DNA of 64,000 nt from Cenococcum geophilum 1.58 (taxonomy: Eukaryota > Ascomycota > Dothideomycetes > Gloniales > Gloniaceae), in contig KV748189.1 in assembly GCA_001692895.1 (NCBI GenBank), forward strand, positions 566,432-630,431, in the 5' to 3' direction. How positions within the stretch are numbered: the first letter of the stretch is position 1; the number at the start of each line of letters is the position of its first letter. Shown here piece after piece: positions 33,700 through 45,494 of the stretch. The position numbers and the translations under genes are program-made. The notes below the pieces were generated by a model. It did no database searches. It was not told where the DNA came from and saw nothing but the letters and a program-made list of their open reading frames with translations.

Positions 33700-36532
33700 T
33701 AGAATAGATCCCGGCAATACTATACTACCTTAAACTTATAGAAAACTAGTAATAGAAGTGTTACTAAGTACTAGGAGATACTAAGTTGCGTCTATTATGT
33801 AGAACAATTACGTTTACGAAGATTTGGTTAAGTACTTTAGGTTAAAAGTATTACTAAACCTAAGGTCTTAAGTTAACGTCTAAAACGCGTCAAAACAACT
33901 ATCTTAATACCTTTAGTGTACCTTCGCGGACCGTAGGATTACGATTACTACCTAACTACACATTAAATAACCTTTATTCCCCTTAATTTTTTTTTTACTA
34001 AAACGCGTTAAACAACCATCTTAATACCTTCGGTATACCTTCGTAGACCCTATTATAGCGTTAACCTACCTAAAGAAGTATAAGGACGATATTAACCTAG
34101 AGATATAGAAAACCAATATAATTAACCTTAAAGATATTAATTAACAAGATTTAAACGGATTCTTATTATACCGTATAGCATACTATAAAGACAGTAAATA
34201 TAACAACACTATGCTATAATACTATATAAGGGAGGACTTTATTAAATGGATAAAGGGAATATAAACTCCTATAAAGAAGGATATTATATAAGACTTTTAT
34301 AACTTCTTACAGGAGTATAAAGTATTTATACCTATAAATGGGGGTACTATTAGAAACAATATTTAGGAGTAGGTTATTAACGTAAAAGAAGAGCACGAAT
34401 GGACTCTATAAGAGATTAAGCACTAACTACGCACTATAAGGAAGCTTAACTTACGATAGAATCCAAGCAATACACCTCTAAAGATAAATCTACCTCTGCC
34501 TTTAACTCCTCTGTATCTAATTTAACCTATAACTTTAACGTTAAATACTATACCCTAATAAGAGCAGGCACAGGATCCTATTACTTCGCAATTTAATAAC
34601 CTTTAGACTCCACTAACTAGACCTACATCCCTACTGCAGCCTATAATGTAACTCCTACCTCCTCTATCTTAATCTTAAATTAGAGGTATTTTAAAATTGC
34701 TTATAGAGCTTACGAAACTCTATTTGGATTAGGAGAAGAAGTTTAGTAAGGAATTATATAATGTTCTTAATTCGAAATTGCGTATCTTCTATAACTATTA
34801 CTAAAAGGTAGGAATAGAGTCTAATTAATACTATAACGCCTATTCTGTTATACTTAGGGGCTAAGCTAGTACCTTCTATTATAATCATTTAGTAGGAAAA
34901 GGATATAACTTTAACCGCATAATATATAAGTTAAGATACTACTTTAAAACAGAAGAGAATAAGTAGTAGTATATATTAGAATGGAGAGAGACTACCTTTT
35001 TAAGGATTATTGCTACAAACCTAGGTATCTCTTAGCTTAATTATCTTTAAAAGCTCTTTAATTAACTTTAGATAATTTAGCGTAGTCTATCTAAATTATA
35101 TTAAGAGGATTTCAGCCTATATAATTAAGTTATTAGTGTATACTAAGGTGTTAAAGAATATAACCTTACTCTCTTTAATCCTGCAAATACTTATAAAGGA
35201 GTGTATACTTAATTAAGATCTTCTATTAGCACCGCTCTACGCTTTTAAGAAGTATAGTAATTTAACACCTAACTTTAGTCTACTTTTATTAACTTAGATA
35301 ACCCAACTAACTAATATAACTATAACTAGACTAATTAAACATATAGTGGCCGTAGTAGGGACTATAGTAGAGGGTATAATTAACGTCAACCACGAGGCAA
35401 TCGTGGAGGTCCTCTTAGAGGTTTATTTTAAAGTAATTGTTAAAAAAAGTGCTACGTTTATAAAAAGCCAAATTACTAGTTAACTAGGCACTCTCTTAAT
35501 AAGCGAAAGGAGGTATATAATAAGTTTCGCTAAAGTATAAGAAACGTTAAAAATTATAAGGTTACTATAGCCTACTTCTAAAGCTTCCTAGTTTAATACG
35601 AAGGCATAAAAGATCTTAAGGGTAAGGTTAATAAAACCGAACAGCTCCTTATAGATATAGAAATTAAGGACCACTCTCCTAACCAATACTTCACTAAGTA
35701 TAGTAAGGTAGATGGCATATAAACCATTACTATCCTTAATAACTAATCTACGCTCCATTTTATTACAAAGTTAGATATTTTTAATAAGCTAAAGGAGAGT
35801 TCCGCGTTCTCCTTTAATAATAGATACTCGGCAAATATCTTTTATAGTATTATACCAGATACCAGAGCCGCAGGAGTATCTATAGTAGGAGAACCTTAAG
35901 TTTAAGCTCTTTAGCAGCTTAATAACTCTATTTAGATTAACTATTTAACGGTAAGCTAATATATAATTTATTTTAGTAAGGGTACTATAATCTCTCTTAG
36001 CATAATTAGGGTCCAAACCCCCTTAAGGTATATCACTTTCTACGTTATTCCTACAAATACCCTATTTCTATTTTACATTAGAAATATAAATAAATTAGGC
36101 ATTAAGCTTAATAAACTTAAGAATATACTCGTTTAGGGAGATAATTAGGTACCTGTTATGCGTAAATAGAGTTGCCCCTAGTTACTCCTTTATTAACTAG
36201 AAAAGAGTGTTGCTTAAAGCCACTTAACTAAGTTAGAGTTACGCCAGCTATACTATTATTTTAGCCACCTATCCGTTTATTAATTACTTAGGGTTCTTTA
36301 GTAAGTAGGCTATAAAGTTAAAATTAAGGCAATTAAGTATCTTATAAAGTACTACTATTACTACTAAATAAACTAGAAGTCTCCTAGCCGATTTAAGTTT
36401 ACCTTTAAAGATAACTATAACTTTAACTTCTATATTATCGTTAACGTTATATATCTTAGCGGCCAGCCAGTACTCTAAGTTATTAACTTCTTAACCTCCT
36501 TCTAAGCCGTATGTTTCTTAAAGGATATACTA
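33700..36532 (+). pseudogene. Copia-B gag, protease and first part of integrase
   Basis: Gag is readable from about 34050. A knuckle-like motif, CYVYKKPNY-LTRHSLNKRK, at about 35450-35520 is a RIP-altered C-x-x-C...H type. The protease active-site region IIPDTRAAGVSIVGEP lies at about 35840-35900 with the D-T-R/G-A core. A GAG-pre-integrase region follows (LRQLYYYFSHLSVY-LLRVL, from an H-x-x-x-x-H zinc motif), then the start of the integrase (FKFTFKDNYNFNFYIIV) at about 36390. A 50 bp segment is repeated within the leader or gag region. The frame is interrupted at the GCTAG duplication of a solo LTR. Confidence 0.8.
33881..34052. repeat. Direct repeat of about 50 bp inside Copia-B
   Basis: AAACGCGTCAAAACAACTAT...TTCGCGGACC at 33881-33932 recurs at about 34003-34052 with a few C/T and G/A differences and an AA deletion, 125 bases apart. 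Confidence 0.65.
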
Positions 36533-36537
36533 GCTAG

Positions 36538-36721
36538 TGTCACAGCGACTCAGTCAATCGAGGCACGAGCGCCGTAATGAACGTATGCAAGCCTATACAA
36601 TTGGAATGTCTATGGACCCGGATATCAAGATAAGGAGTAGAAGGTGGAAAAGGACACGTCTATATACATATGCCAAGGCTCAAGCGAGCCCCCTAACTAG
36701 ATCCGTTACGGAGCCGTAACA
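36538..36721 (+). repeat. Solo LTR, 184 bp, not RIP-mutated, inside Copia-B integrase
   Basis: Ends are TGTCACAGCGAC and GGAGCCGTAACA, flanked on both sides by GCTAG (36533-36537 and 36722-36726). It keeps many CA and TG dinucleotides in contrast to the host element. It is related to the solo LTR at 40093 (shared GATAT-AAG-TAAGGAGTA and CACGTCTATATACA segments). Confidence 0.8.
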
Positions 36722-36726
36722 GCTAG

Positions 36727-37105
36727 GAACGTATAGGATATCCTTTAATTATACTAAATTAATATCTACCTAGGACCTCCTAATTAAATCGTCTATAATA
36801 TAAGAAAGAACTTCTTATCTATAGAGTTTTAATAATAGATAAAGGCAATAGCAATTAAGGTTAAGGAAGTCCCTATTAAGGCATATAATAGTATTAAAAA
36901 AGTAAAATAATATTACGCGCCATTACGTCGCGTATATAAGATTATTTCGTTAAAAACTAAAGGGCACTAGCAAAGAGCTTATCTTATAAATAGCTATTAA
37001 GGCTATTAACGATTCCGCTAGCCCGGATAGGCTTATACCTATATTGCTAGTCTTTAGCGCCTACCCTTAAATAACTAATAATTCTCTATTATCTCCCTCT
37101 ATTAT
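36727..37105 (+). pseudogene. Copia-B integrase, middle part
   Basis: The frame resumes after the solo LTR with INIYLGPPN-IVYNIRKNF, equivalent to the integrase core around the second Asp. It continues to GTSKELIL-IAIKAINDS and LIPILLVFSAYP, the region after the catalytic Glu. It is cut at ATTAT by insertion of Gypsy-B. Confidence 0.8.
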
Positions 37106-37771
37106 TGTTACGGAACGGGGGCAGTGGCTACAGAGCGTATATATTTAAGGAGTCTATAAAACGTTGCGCAATCGATTGTAAGGGTTAAGGGCGTACGTCA
37201 GGAAAAAATTTAGCAGCATTTTGCCAGCATTTTTAGCATTTCGCAGCATTTTGCAGCATTTAAAACAGACCATACGCATTAAGCAGCATCTAGGCAGCTA
37301 TATATATATATTATATATAAAATTTTTATTTTTAGATAGATAATTGGATATAGTATATTATATAATAAATTTTTTTATAAATTACTTATAAATTACGTAA
37401 GTTATTCTACTTCTAAAAAAAGTTTAAATTTTTTTAAATTTTTTTTAAGAAGTAGAATAACTTACGTAATTTATAAGTAATTTATAAAAAATTTTATTAT
37501 ATAATATACTATATCCAATTATCTATCTAAAAATAAAAATTTTATATATAATATATATATATAGCTGCCTAGATGCTGCTTAATGCGTATAGTCTGTTTT
37601 AAATGCTGCAAAATGCTGCGAAATGCTAAAAATGCTGGCAAAATGCTGCTAAATTTTTTCCTAACGTAAGGAGGTAATATACCTACGCGTAGCTAATATA
37701 AGCTATACGTAAGGTATACGCAAGAGCATAGGGCTCTCCTATAGAGGCCCCTGCAGTAGGGTTCCGTAATA
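37106..37771 (-). repeat. Left (3') LTR of Gypsy-B, interrupted by MITE
   Basis: It starts TGTTACGGAACGGGGGCAGT at 37106 and ends GGGTTCCGTAATA at 37771. Removing 37196-37668 gives 193 bp, aligned to 44169-44361. Confidence 0.88.
37196..37666. mobile_element. 471 bp palindromic MITE (foldback) with TA duplication
   Basis: Both arms, about 235 bp each, are near-perfect reverse complements meeting at about 37431. The ends are CGTCAGGAAAAAATTTAGCA and its complement (one C/T difference), flanked by TA on both sides. The empty site is preserved in the partner LTR. The outer parts carry GCAGCATTTT-like motifs several times. TA duplication and non-coding palindrome suggest mobilisation by a Tc1/mariner/pogo transposase. 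Any transcript would fold into a long hairpin. Confidence 0.85.
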
Positions 37772-38149
37772 CTACCCCTCCTCTTATAGAGGCGGAGCTC
37801 TAGTAATGCTATAGTTACTATATATATATAAAAGGGACACTTAAGGTATAGAAAAGAAGAAAAAGGGGGGTATTGCTAAAGGCTTAAAACAACGTTATAT
37901 AATAAGGCTTGGCATCTAAAAATCTAACTAATTAGATAACTTTAACCGCTAGTTAAAGTTTCTAAACATCTTAACGATATTCCGGTTATGTAATCGGACT
38001 TTACCGCAATTTAACGCAATTTAACGGCAATTTGCCCTTATGTGGTAATGTATAACGGTTTAACTCTATAAGGGCTCCTATAGAGGATTAGGTATAAAAT
38101 CTCTGCTTAAGCCCAGTTTCTGTGGGTTTGTATAATAAAAGTCGCTAAT

Positions 38150-41100
38150 TAAATCCTTTGCATTTTTAAAGTCTTCCTATAGTTGCCATTCTGGCTAATT
38201 TATATTAAATTCTATATATATAGCTCTATAGTAAAGCCGTCGTCCTTTACCTTTACTAAAGTATTTGGAGTTAATAATTTGTTTAACGGTCCACTCCTTA
38301 TAGTTCTCGTCTTTATTCTTATCTTAGATTAGTACTAGTAGGGGTTTAAGCTATATCTACTTTATTAAGGGGTTAGGCTAATAGAGGTGTAGTAGCTATA
38401 GGTAAAATACGGGCTATATCCTACGGGTAGCTAGGGTAGGTAGGAGTTCTAGCTCGTATACGGCTCCCCTATTAATAACTCGTTTAATTAGATAGGGGCC
38501 GAGGTTCTTATAATTAAATAACTTTATAGGCCTTTACGTAGAGATATTATATATATTTAGCTATACCTAGTCGCCAATATATATCTTTAGTAGTGGCGTT
38601 CTATAACGGTTAGCGAAGTAGGCTTATTTTACTTAAGCCTAGGCCATTTCTCCCTTATAGTAGTTAAGTAGATTTTTTATACAGTTTATATACTAGTTAG
38701 TAAGTAGNATCCTAAGGCGTTTTCTATATAGTAGTTTCTTATTAATAGGTTCTAGTGGCTCTATGCCAGATTAGGGGTAATAACCCTTATTTGCGAAGAA
38801 CGGGGTAAGTCCTATAGTGGTTAAAACGTAATTATTTACTGCGAATTTACTTAGTGGGAGGTAATCTACCTAGTTATTTTAACTATAGGTAACTACCTAT
38901 TATAGGTACGCTTTTATATTAGTATTAGCATTTTCCAGTTACCTAGTAGTTTTATAGTAAAAGGATATAGATATCTTAATGGAGATACTAAGGTATTAGC
39001 AGATTCGTCTTTATATATTAGAGTTAAATTATATACCTTAGTCAGACGTAATCGAGTTAGGTAACCTATATAGTTAGTAAATTTTATAAAGAAAGGCATT
39101 AGTAACGTTGATGACGGCTACACCTTTAGTTCGGACGTAGTGGCGCTCCTTTATAAATTGGTATATTATTATAAGGATGTTCTTATAGGTACGGCCGTGT
39201 CGTTTATAGGGTAGTAGGTTAATGACGAAATCTATAGCGATATCTGCCCATTATTATATAGGTACTAGTAGAGGGTATAATAGTCCTTGATACTTTATAT
39301 TAAAGACCTTAAAGCGCTTATAACCGTAGTAGGCGCCTATAAAGTATTTAACTAAGTCTATTATTTTTTAGCTAAAAGTAGTATTAGCTAAAAAGCTTAT
39401 AGGTTCCTCCTCTGCCTAGGTAGCCGCTTAATTAGAGGTTGTAGGCTATTTAGATTAGTTACCGTTATAGATTTTCTAAGTTAGGGATAAATAGGCGGCC
39501 TCTATAATAGAGCCTGTTCTCTTTTACTTCTAAGGTTGCTATATTAATCTGGCCTAAGCTTTAGAGGTTAGTAGGTAGCGTATAGGCGCCGACGGTCTTT
39601 GCGGTAATAAGTTAATATAGTAATAGGTTAACAGAGGTGTTATATACCATAGTAATAAGCTCGTTAATTTTAGAAGGTAACTTTAGTTCTATAGTATAAA
39701 GCTAAGGTTTAGTTAGCTTTATTATAGGTAGTATACCTAAGGCTAAATTTCGTGCTTTTAGGATTATCTATTATTAGAACTAATTATAGGGGTCTTCTTT
39801 TAATTAGGGGAGGTCTTATAAGCAGTATATTAGGCTATTAGGCTTAGTACCTTATACTCCTAGTTTATATATAATTTTAAAGTTAAAACTAGAGAGGAAC
39901 TCGTTCTAGCGTACTTAGCATTAGTTTAGCTACTTTATAGTTATAAAGTACTTAAGGTTATAATAATCCGTAAGAACTTTAGTTGGCTAATTAGGTTCTA
40001 CTAAGGAGAGTTCTAGTTAAAATTCCTTAAACGCTTATATAATTGCGAGAAGTTCCTTATTATAGATCTTATAGTTATACTCTTATAGTATATGTGACGG
40101 CTCGAACTATCAAACAAATGTCTCGACAGAGACTTGAATGAATGCTTGCAAGAAGAAGCGAACGAATGCTGTATTACGAAGATATTAAGCTAAGGAGTAA
40201 GAGAAGGTGGTGAGGCCACGTCTATATACACATGCCAAGTCCTAAGCGAACCCCTAACTAGGTAACGCGCCCCAGCGCCGTCACAGTATAAGCTTAGACG
40301 AGTAGAATGCGACTAGGTAGAGGAGACTATTATTACCTATCTAGGAGAGGACGCCTGCGTTAACGTGGTCTAAGGAGTCGGTTTTAAGGTAGAGTTATTG
40401 TCCTAGTGTAAAGTAAGCTAGAATAAGTGCTTTAGTAAAAGCATTTTTAAGGTCTTAGAACGCCTTTTTATATTTAGGCGTCTAGGTAAAGCGTAGATGC
40501 GTTTTTCTTCCTTTTGCAAAAAGGCCCTTTGTTTATATTATTGTTATAAGTAGTATTACTATACCTAAGAAGTTGTATATAAATTTCTAATAAAAGTTAG
40601 TAAAACTAAGGAAGGCTTATACATCCTTAATGCAATTAGGGGCTTACTATTTAGTAACTATATATACCTTTTTAGGGTCTATATAGACACCCTTAATAGT
40701 AATAATTAGTCTAAGGTATTTTACTTTTATAACTAAGAATTTGCACTTCTTTAAATTAATATAGAGTTCTATATCCCTAAGGCGCTATAAAACCTTTTAG
40801 ACATGCTCAGTATACTTAAAAGGGTTATTACTATAAATAAGTATATTGTTTAGGTACGCAGAGTAGAAGTCGTTAAAGTAGTCCTATAAGGCGTTATTAA
40901 TATAGCTTTAAAAAGTACCTAGGCCGTTATATATACTAAAGGGTATAACGGTATATTTAAATTGGCTAAAGCGCGATACAAATGCGGTTTTCCATTCATT
41001 ACCTTCCCGTATTTAAAAATAGTTAAAGGCGGCGATAATATTAAGCTTAGTATAGATTTTGGCTTAGCTAAGCCGCTTAAGGGTCTCCCGTATAAGCGGT

Positions 41101-43350
41101 ACTGGGTATTAGTTTTTAATTATAATAGTGTTAAGTCCTCTATAGTTAATATAGAATTAAATACCTCCTTTTAGCTTCTTAGCAAGAAGAATAGGGGTGG
41201 CTGCTAGTAATATACTGGGATAAATAAACCCTTTATTAAGGTGCTTATTAATATACTTTCTTATAACTAAAAGTTCGTCTTTTAATATTAGGTAGGGTCT
41301 CTTATAAGGTAGCGTTTTTCCTTATTTAATATTAATGGCATAGTTATTAGGTTAATATAGGGGGAGTATATTTGCGCCCTTTTGTAAGTATATGTTAATA
41401 AAGTTATAGTACCTTTTAGGGAGGAGCTTACGGAGTTCTTCGTTAGTAAGTCCTTTTTTAAGTTTTATAAACTTCTTAAAGTCTAAAGGTAAAAGTCTAT
41501 AGAGTTCTATAGGGGCGTTATCTTTTAAAAGGTTAACTATATTTATCCTATTACTATAAAGGATATAATCCTATTCTTTATTAAGCTTATATAGTTATAA
41601 TTAGGAAGCTATAGCAATAGTCTAGCCTTTCCTATATACTATGCGGTAGAAGGCCACGGCATTTATATAGTAGTAGTTAGTTATAAGTAGGTAATAATAG
41701 GTTTCTTAGGTTAATATCCTAGTAAGTAAATAGAGGCAGCTAGGCCCTATCCTAGGCAAGTCTCTCTATAGTATTTAGAGTTAAAGGTTGCTTTTTTCTT
41801 TTCCTAGTTAATAGCGGGGTTGTATTATTTAAGCTAGCTTATTTTAAGGATAATAGGGTAGTTGGTAAGTAGTATAATATAGGCCTAAAGCTCTTCCTAG
41901 TGCCTATTTATATATAAGTAGAGTTATACTATATAGTTAATCTTTTATATAGTATAACTACCGTTAGCAAGTTATAGGGCGTAGGCTTTAGTAAGGGGTA
42001 AGGTAGATAGGTTGTAAGTACGCATAAATTAGGTATTTATAAATTAGTTAGTAGCTCCGCAGTTAATTATAGAACGGCTTTTATATTATTTTTTGGCAGT
42101 AGTTCCTATTATAGGTAAAACTATCTATTTTTGTCTGTTTATTTATACTAAGTTATTTATTAAGTAGGCCAATATATAGATCCCTCTATTATTAGGGCGT
42201 CCTAACCTACAACTTAGGGCTAGGACTTAGCATTTCCCGCTTCTATATCCGATTCTACTACTATTACTACGTCTTTATCTTATATAGTAGTAGCGTATAA
42301 TAACGTATTTAGTGTTTAGGGTATTAGATTAAGTATTAGGCGGTAGGTACTAAACCTAGCTATTAAGTAGTTTAGGTTATTATAATAACAGCCTTCTTAA
42401 TGGCATCTATAGCAGCGTCCTAGTTTTTAGAGTAGCTCGCACTCTCTATCTAGGAGTTTTTATAGAAAGGTTAGTATAGAGAGGTCGATATTAGCTCTAG
42501 TAGTACCTAAGGTAGTAGGCATTAGTAGCTTATTATATATAGGTTTAGTAGGCCCAAAGGGCTTCTATAAAGAGGTCTTTAAGTAAAGGTTAGTAGTAGT
42601 AATCTAATTTAGTTGTTATTTAATCTTCTATAGGGCTGCTACCATCTTATAAACATCGTTATAGTTATAGCTAGCGGCTGCGTAACTAAGGCGATAAGTA
42701 ACTTTTTTAAGGAAATCCTTTTAGTCTTTAGTATTGTCTTAGGCGAGGGCTTTAGTATATTTCTGGAATTTAATATAGAACTCATTAAATAATTTAGTAG
42801 GGCTTATCTTTAGGGCATATATTTTAGCTTAGTTAGTAGCTAGTAGGTTATAGTTATAGTATATTAGGTTAAGATTATTAAGGACTTTTTAGTAAAACTG
42901 CTACTTTTAGGGGCTACTAGTCTCCTATTAGGCGAAGAGTCTATTAAATAGTATACCCTTTATTCGTCCGATAATATAGTTAATCTTAGTATCTTCCATA
43001 GGAAAAAGGTAGGCGCTTTAAGTTAGTTTCTCGCAGATTTATATCTTCTAGTAGCTATATTCCTTATAGTCTCCCTAAAAGACTAGGGGATTAAAGTAGC
43101 GTATATTAAACCCTACGGTAGTAGTTTAGGTCCGATTATTATGGCTTTTATTATTACTGCTTTAGTAGGGGTTCCTATTAGGTAAAGCTGCTTAGCGCTA
43201 ACCCTTTATTAAGCGTTAAGTAGGTAAAGTTGCTAGGGGCGTAGAGACTTAGGTGGCGTTATATATAGTAAAAAGGTATCTAGCGTTATTACAAATATGC
43301 TTATTAAGCTAAGATTATAGGTATTTAATTATGCCTTCTTTTTTAGTAAC
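38150..43350 (-). pseudogene. Gypsy-B gag-pol, RIP-degraded
   Basis: On the minus strand: a gag region (about 43350-42300); reverse transcriptase around 41200-40900 with EGNEWKTAF and the following SQF-YTVMPF (family GDEWKTAFRT...YLVMPFGL); integrase with AFLYKIYQLYRLPNSITSD-like text near 39100 (second catalytic Asp in SD); and a C-terminal chromodomain at about 38330-38150 (QIINSKYFSKGKGRRLYYRA...PEWQLQEDF-NAKDLI, partly inferred through stops). One N at 38708. It is inactive. Confidence 0.75.
40093..40285 (+). repeat. Solo LTR, 193 bp, not RIP-mutated, inside Gypsy-B pol
   Basis: Ends are TGTGACGGCTCGAAC and GCGCCGTCACA, flanked by GTATA (40088-40092 and 40286-40290). It is related to 36538-36721. 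CA and TG content is normal, in contrast to the Gypsy-B sequence on both sides. Confidence 0.82.
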
Positions 43351-44168
43351 TATAGCTGTCGGTATCACCTGGGGGGGTACTGCAATTGCAATATAAGGTA
43401 ACTGGTTCTTAGTTTTATTCGTGTCTTCTCTCGTCTACCAAAAGAGAAAGAAAGGGGTAGTAAGGGTCGGGCTATCTATCGGGCCGTAGGTAGTTAGGTG
43501 ACCTACGCTACGCATACAGCCCCTGCCGCATACGCTCTGCGTATAACGTTATTTATAACCTCTACTTATACAGACAATAGCAATTAGTATAATCTTATTC
43601 TTTTTTAACTATTAAACGTTACGCTTAGATATATAAAGGTTATCTTTAGTTTCTTAACGTATATTATCGGCGAGCGCCTTATAAGCTTATAGGTCTTAAA
43701 TAATATCGCAATCTTAGGTAATATATATCTTAGCTTATATAAGCTTTAGGTAGTAGTTCTATAAAAGGTAGTAGTATTTATTAGGGTCTTATGCTACCAT
43801 TTTTACAAACGTCTTAGCGTCTTATATTTTAATTTTAATAGGTAGTAGTCCTTTTATTTGCTTATCCGTAGTTATATAGTTAATAAAAAATATAATATTA
43901 TTAGTGTCTATCTCCTTAGGTTAAGGCTAGGGCTAATAAATTAAATTTTCCTAGGATTAATTAGCGTTATAGGTTAAGTATAGGTATTGGATTATTCTTT
44001 AGGTTTAATATAATAGCTAGTAAGGAATATTGCCTTACTATTATAGGTTCCTTAAAAGTATAAAGTAAGGTAATTTATAGATACGCTGCTTTTAGCAGCG
44101 CCTGCAGTATTATAGAGATATAGAATTAGTTATAGGCTAAGCGTTAGTAATAAAAAGGCGCAACGTAA

Positions 44169-44361
44169 TATTATGGAACGGGGGTAGTGGCTATATAGCG
44201 TATGTATTCGAGGAGTCTATAAGACGTTACGCGATCGATCGTAAGGATTAAGGGCGTAAGGAGGTGATATACCTACGCGTAGCTAATATAAGCTGTACGT
44301 AAGGTATACGCGAAAGCACGGGGCTCTCCTATGGAGGCCCCTGCGGTAGGGTTCCGTAACA
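44169..44361 (-). repeat. Right (5') LTR of Gypsy-B
   Basis: 193 bp. It starts TATTATGGAACG and ends GGGTTCCGTAACA. It shows the uninterrupted sequence AAGGGCGTAAGGAGG at the site where the MITE sits in the other LTR. Confidence 0.9.
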
Positions 44362-44584
44362 ATTATATAATAAGCTAAGGCTATTTATAAGGTAATAAAG
44401 GAGGTCTAATACCTCTACGCTATACGCTAGGTTAATAATATATTAGGAATAAGAAATAGCCTAAACACCTTAACTATGCTTAATCTACTACTTTAGTCTA
44501 AGGTACGCGTATAGCGTAAAAAGGGAGGGTAGTTAGGCCCATATTAACTTATTGCAATTAATAGTTAAATTTATACTATTTAGA
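44362..44584 (+). pseudogene. Copia-B pol, segment after integrase
   Basis: This is the segment between the Gypsy-B and LINE insertions. It reads TSTLYARLIIY-E-EI and SVKREGRLGPY-LIAIN, the linker between integrase and RT in which a W-x-GPY motif is usual (W...GPYQLIAI). It ends in the 14 bp duplicated by the LINE. Confidence 0.65.
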
Positions 44585-45480
44585 CCCACATAGAGAAGGA
44601 AGGGAGACGCATAAGAGGCTAGCAAGGATAATAGCAAGAGAGAAAAAGGAGCTAAAGTAGAGTATAAAAGAACGCCGGGAAACCATCTACCGCAATGCAA
44701 TACTGGCTGAACTAACGCTGGAGAGGTGTATGGGAGTTGGAGGTATAGAGGCTAACTAAGGCAAGAGAAACCTAAGCCGTAGCATGGTTAACGCTATAGG
44801 GGGTAAATACTCTAGGGCTCTAAGAAGGCCTAATAAAGGCAGAAAATATAATAGCAACACTTTTAAGAACAGAAATAATAGGACTAAAAGACTAGCTCTA
44901 CTGAGTAGGTATCCTAGTAGGTAGCCCAAGATATAAATATAGCTAGCTAAGACAGACACCAAAACACATAATACTATTATGCCCCTTACGCACTAACTAA
45001 AAAGTAATGCTCTTAGTAGCTAGCACAAAGAACTATAAGACACTACTCTCGACATAAAAAGGCCTTAAGGCGGTTACCCAGTAGCTTATTGGCTAAAATG
45101 TACTAAACCAGTTCTGGGTTATAAAGGAAATAATAATAGAGGGCGGGAGGGCGAGTAACGGGCGCCCCCTAATAACTTTATAGTAGTAGAGTAAAGTATA
45201 CAATACTAGCGCGTCCGTAGGCTTATTACGGCAGCAGTGGTTCCCAAAGAGGTTAAAAAGTAAGGTAGTAGGAGCACCATAAGTGACTCGCAGGCGCCTT
45301 ATAGGCGCCTTATAGGCGAGTCCTAAAAGGCAAGGAGATAGATCACAGGGTTTTCTCAAATTAAGTCTTTCTTAAGTTAAGTTTTCTCCCTATATGTAAA
45401 TAAGGAGTAGTCTGCATAGGCCTAATAGGGATCCAAATCGGACGTTAAGCAATAAATTATTATTATTATTATTATTATTA
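44585..45480 (+). mobile_element. 5'-truncated Tad-type LINE
   Basis: The insert is flanked by a 14 bp duplication TTATACTATTTAGA (44571-44584, 45481-45494) and ends in a (TTA)n tail at about 45458-45480, both marks of target-primed reverse transcription. The last coding part reads TKNYKTLLST-KGLKAVTQ and NVLNQFWVIKEI, matching the C-terminal end of Tad-clade ORF2. The rest of the LINE is missing (5' truncation). It is inserted in Copia-B between integrase and RT. Confidence 0.75.
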
Positions 45481-45494
45481 TTATACTATTTAGA

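Larger units (their letters stand above)
37106..44361 (-). mobile_element. Gypsy-B: chromovirus LTR retrotransposon on the minus strand
   Basis: The LTRs are 193 bp each once a MITE in one of them is removed (37106-37771 with MITE, 44169-44361). The target duplication is ATTAT (37101-37105 and 44362-44366). Genes read on the minus strand, so the 5' LTR is the right-hand one. The reading frame of Copia-B re-joins across it. It is itself invaded by a palindromic MITE in the 3' LTR and by a 193 bp solo LTR. Confidence 0.88.

Noticed and set aside
40962-41174. 70-codon plus-strand open frame
   Set aside because: It is the antisense of the Gypsy-B reverse transcriptase; the minus strand reads EGNEWKTAF.
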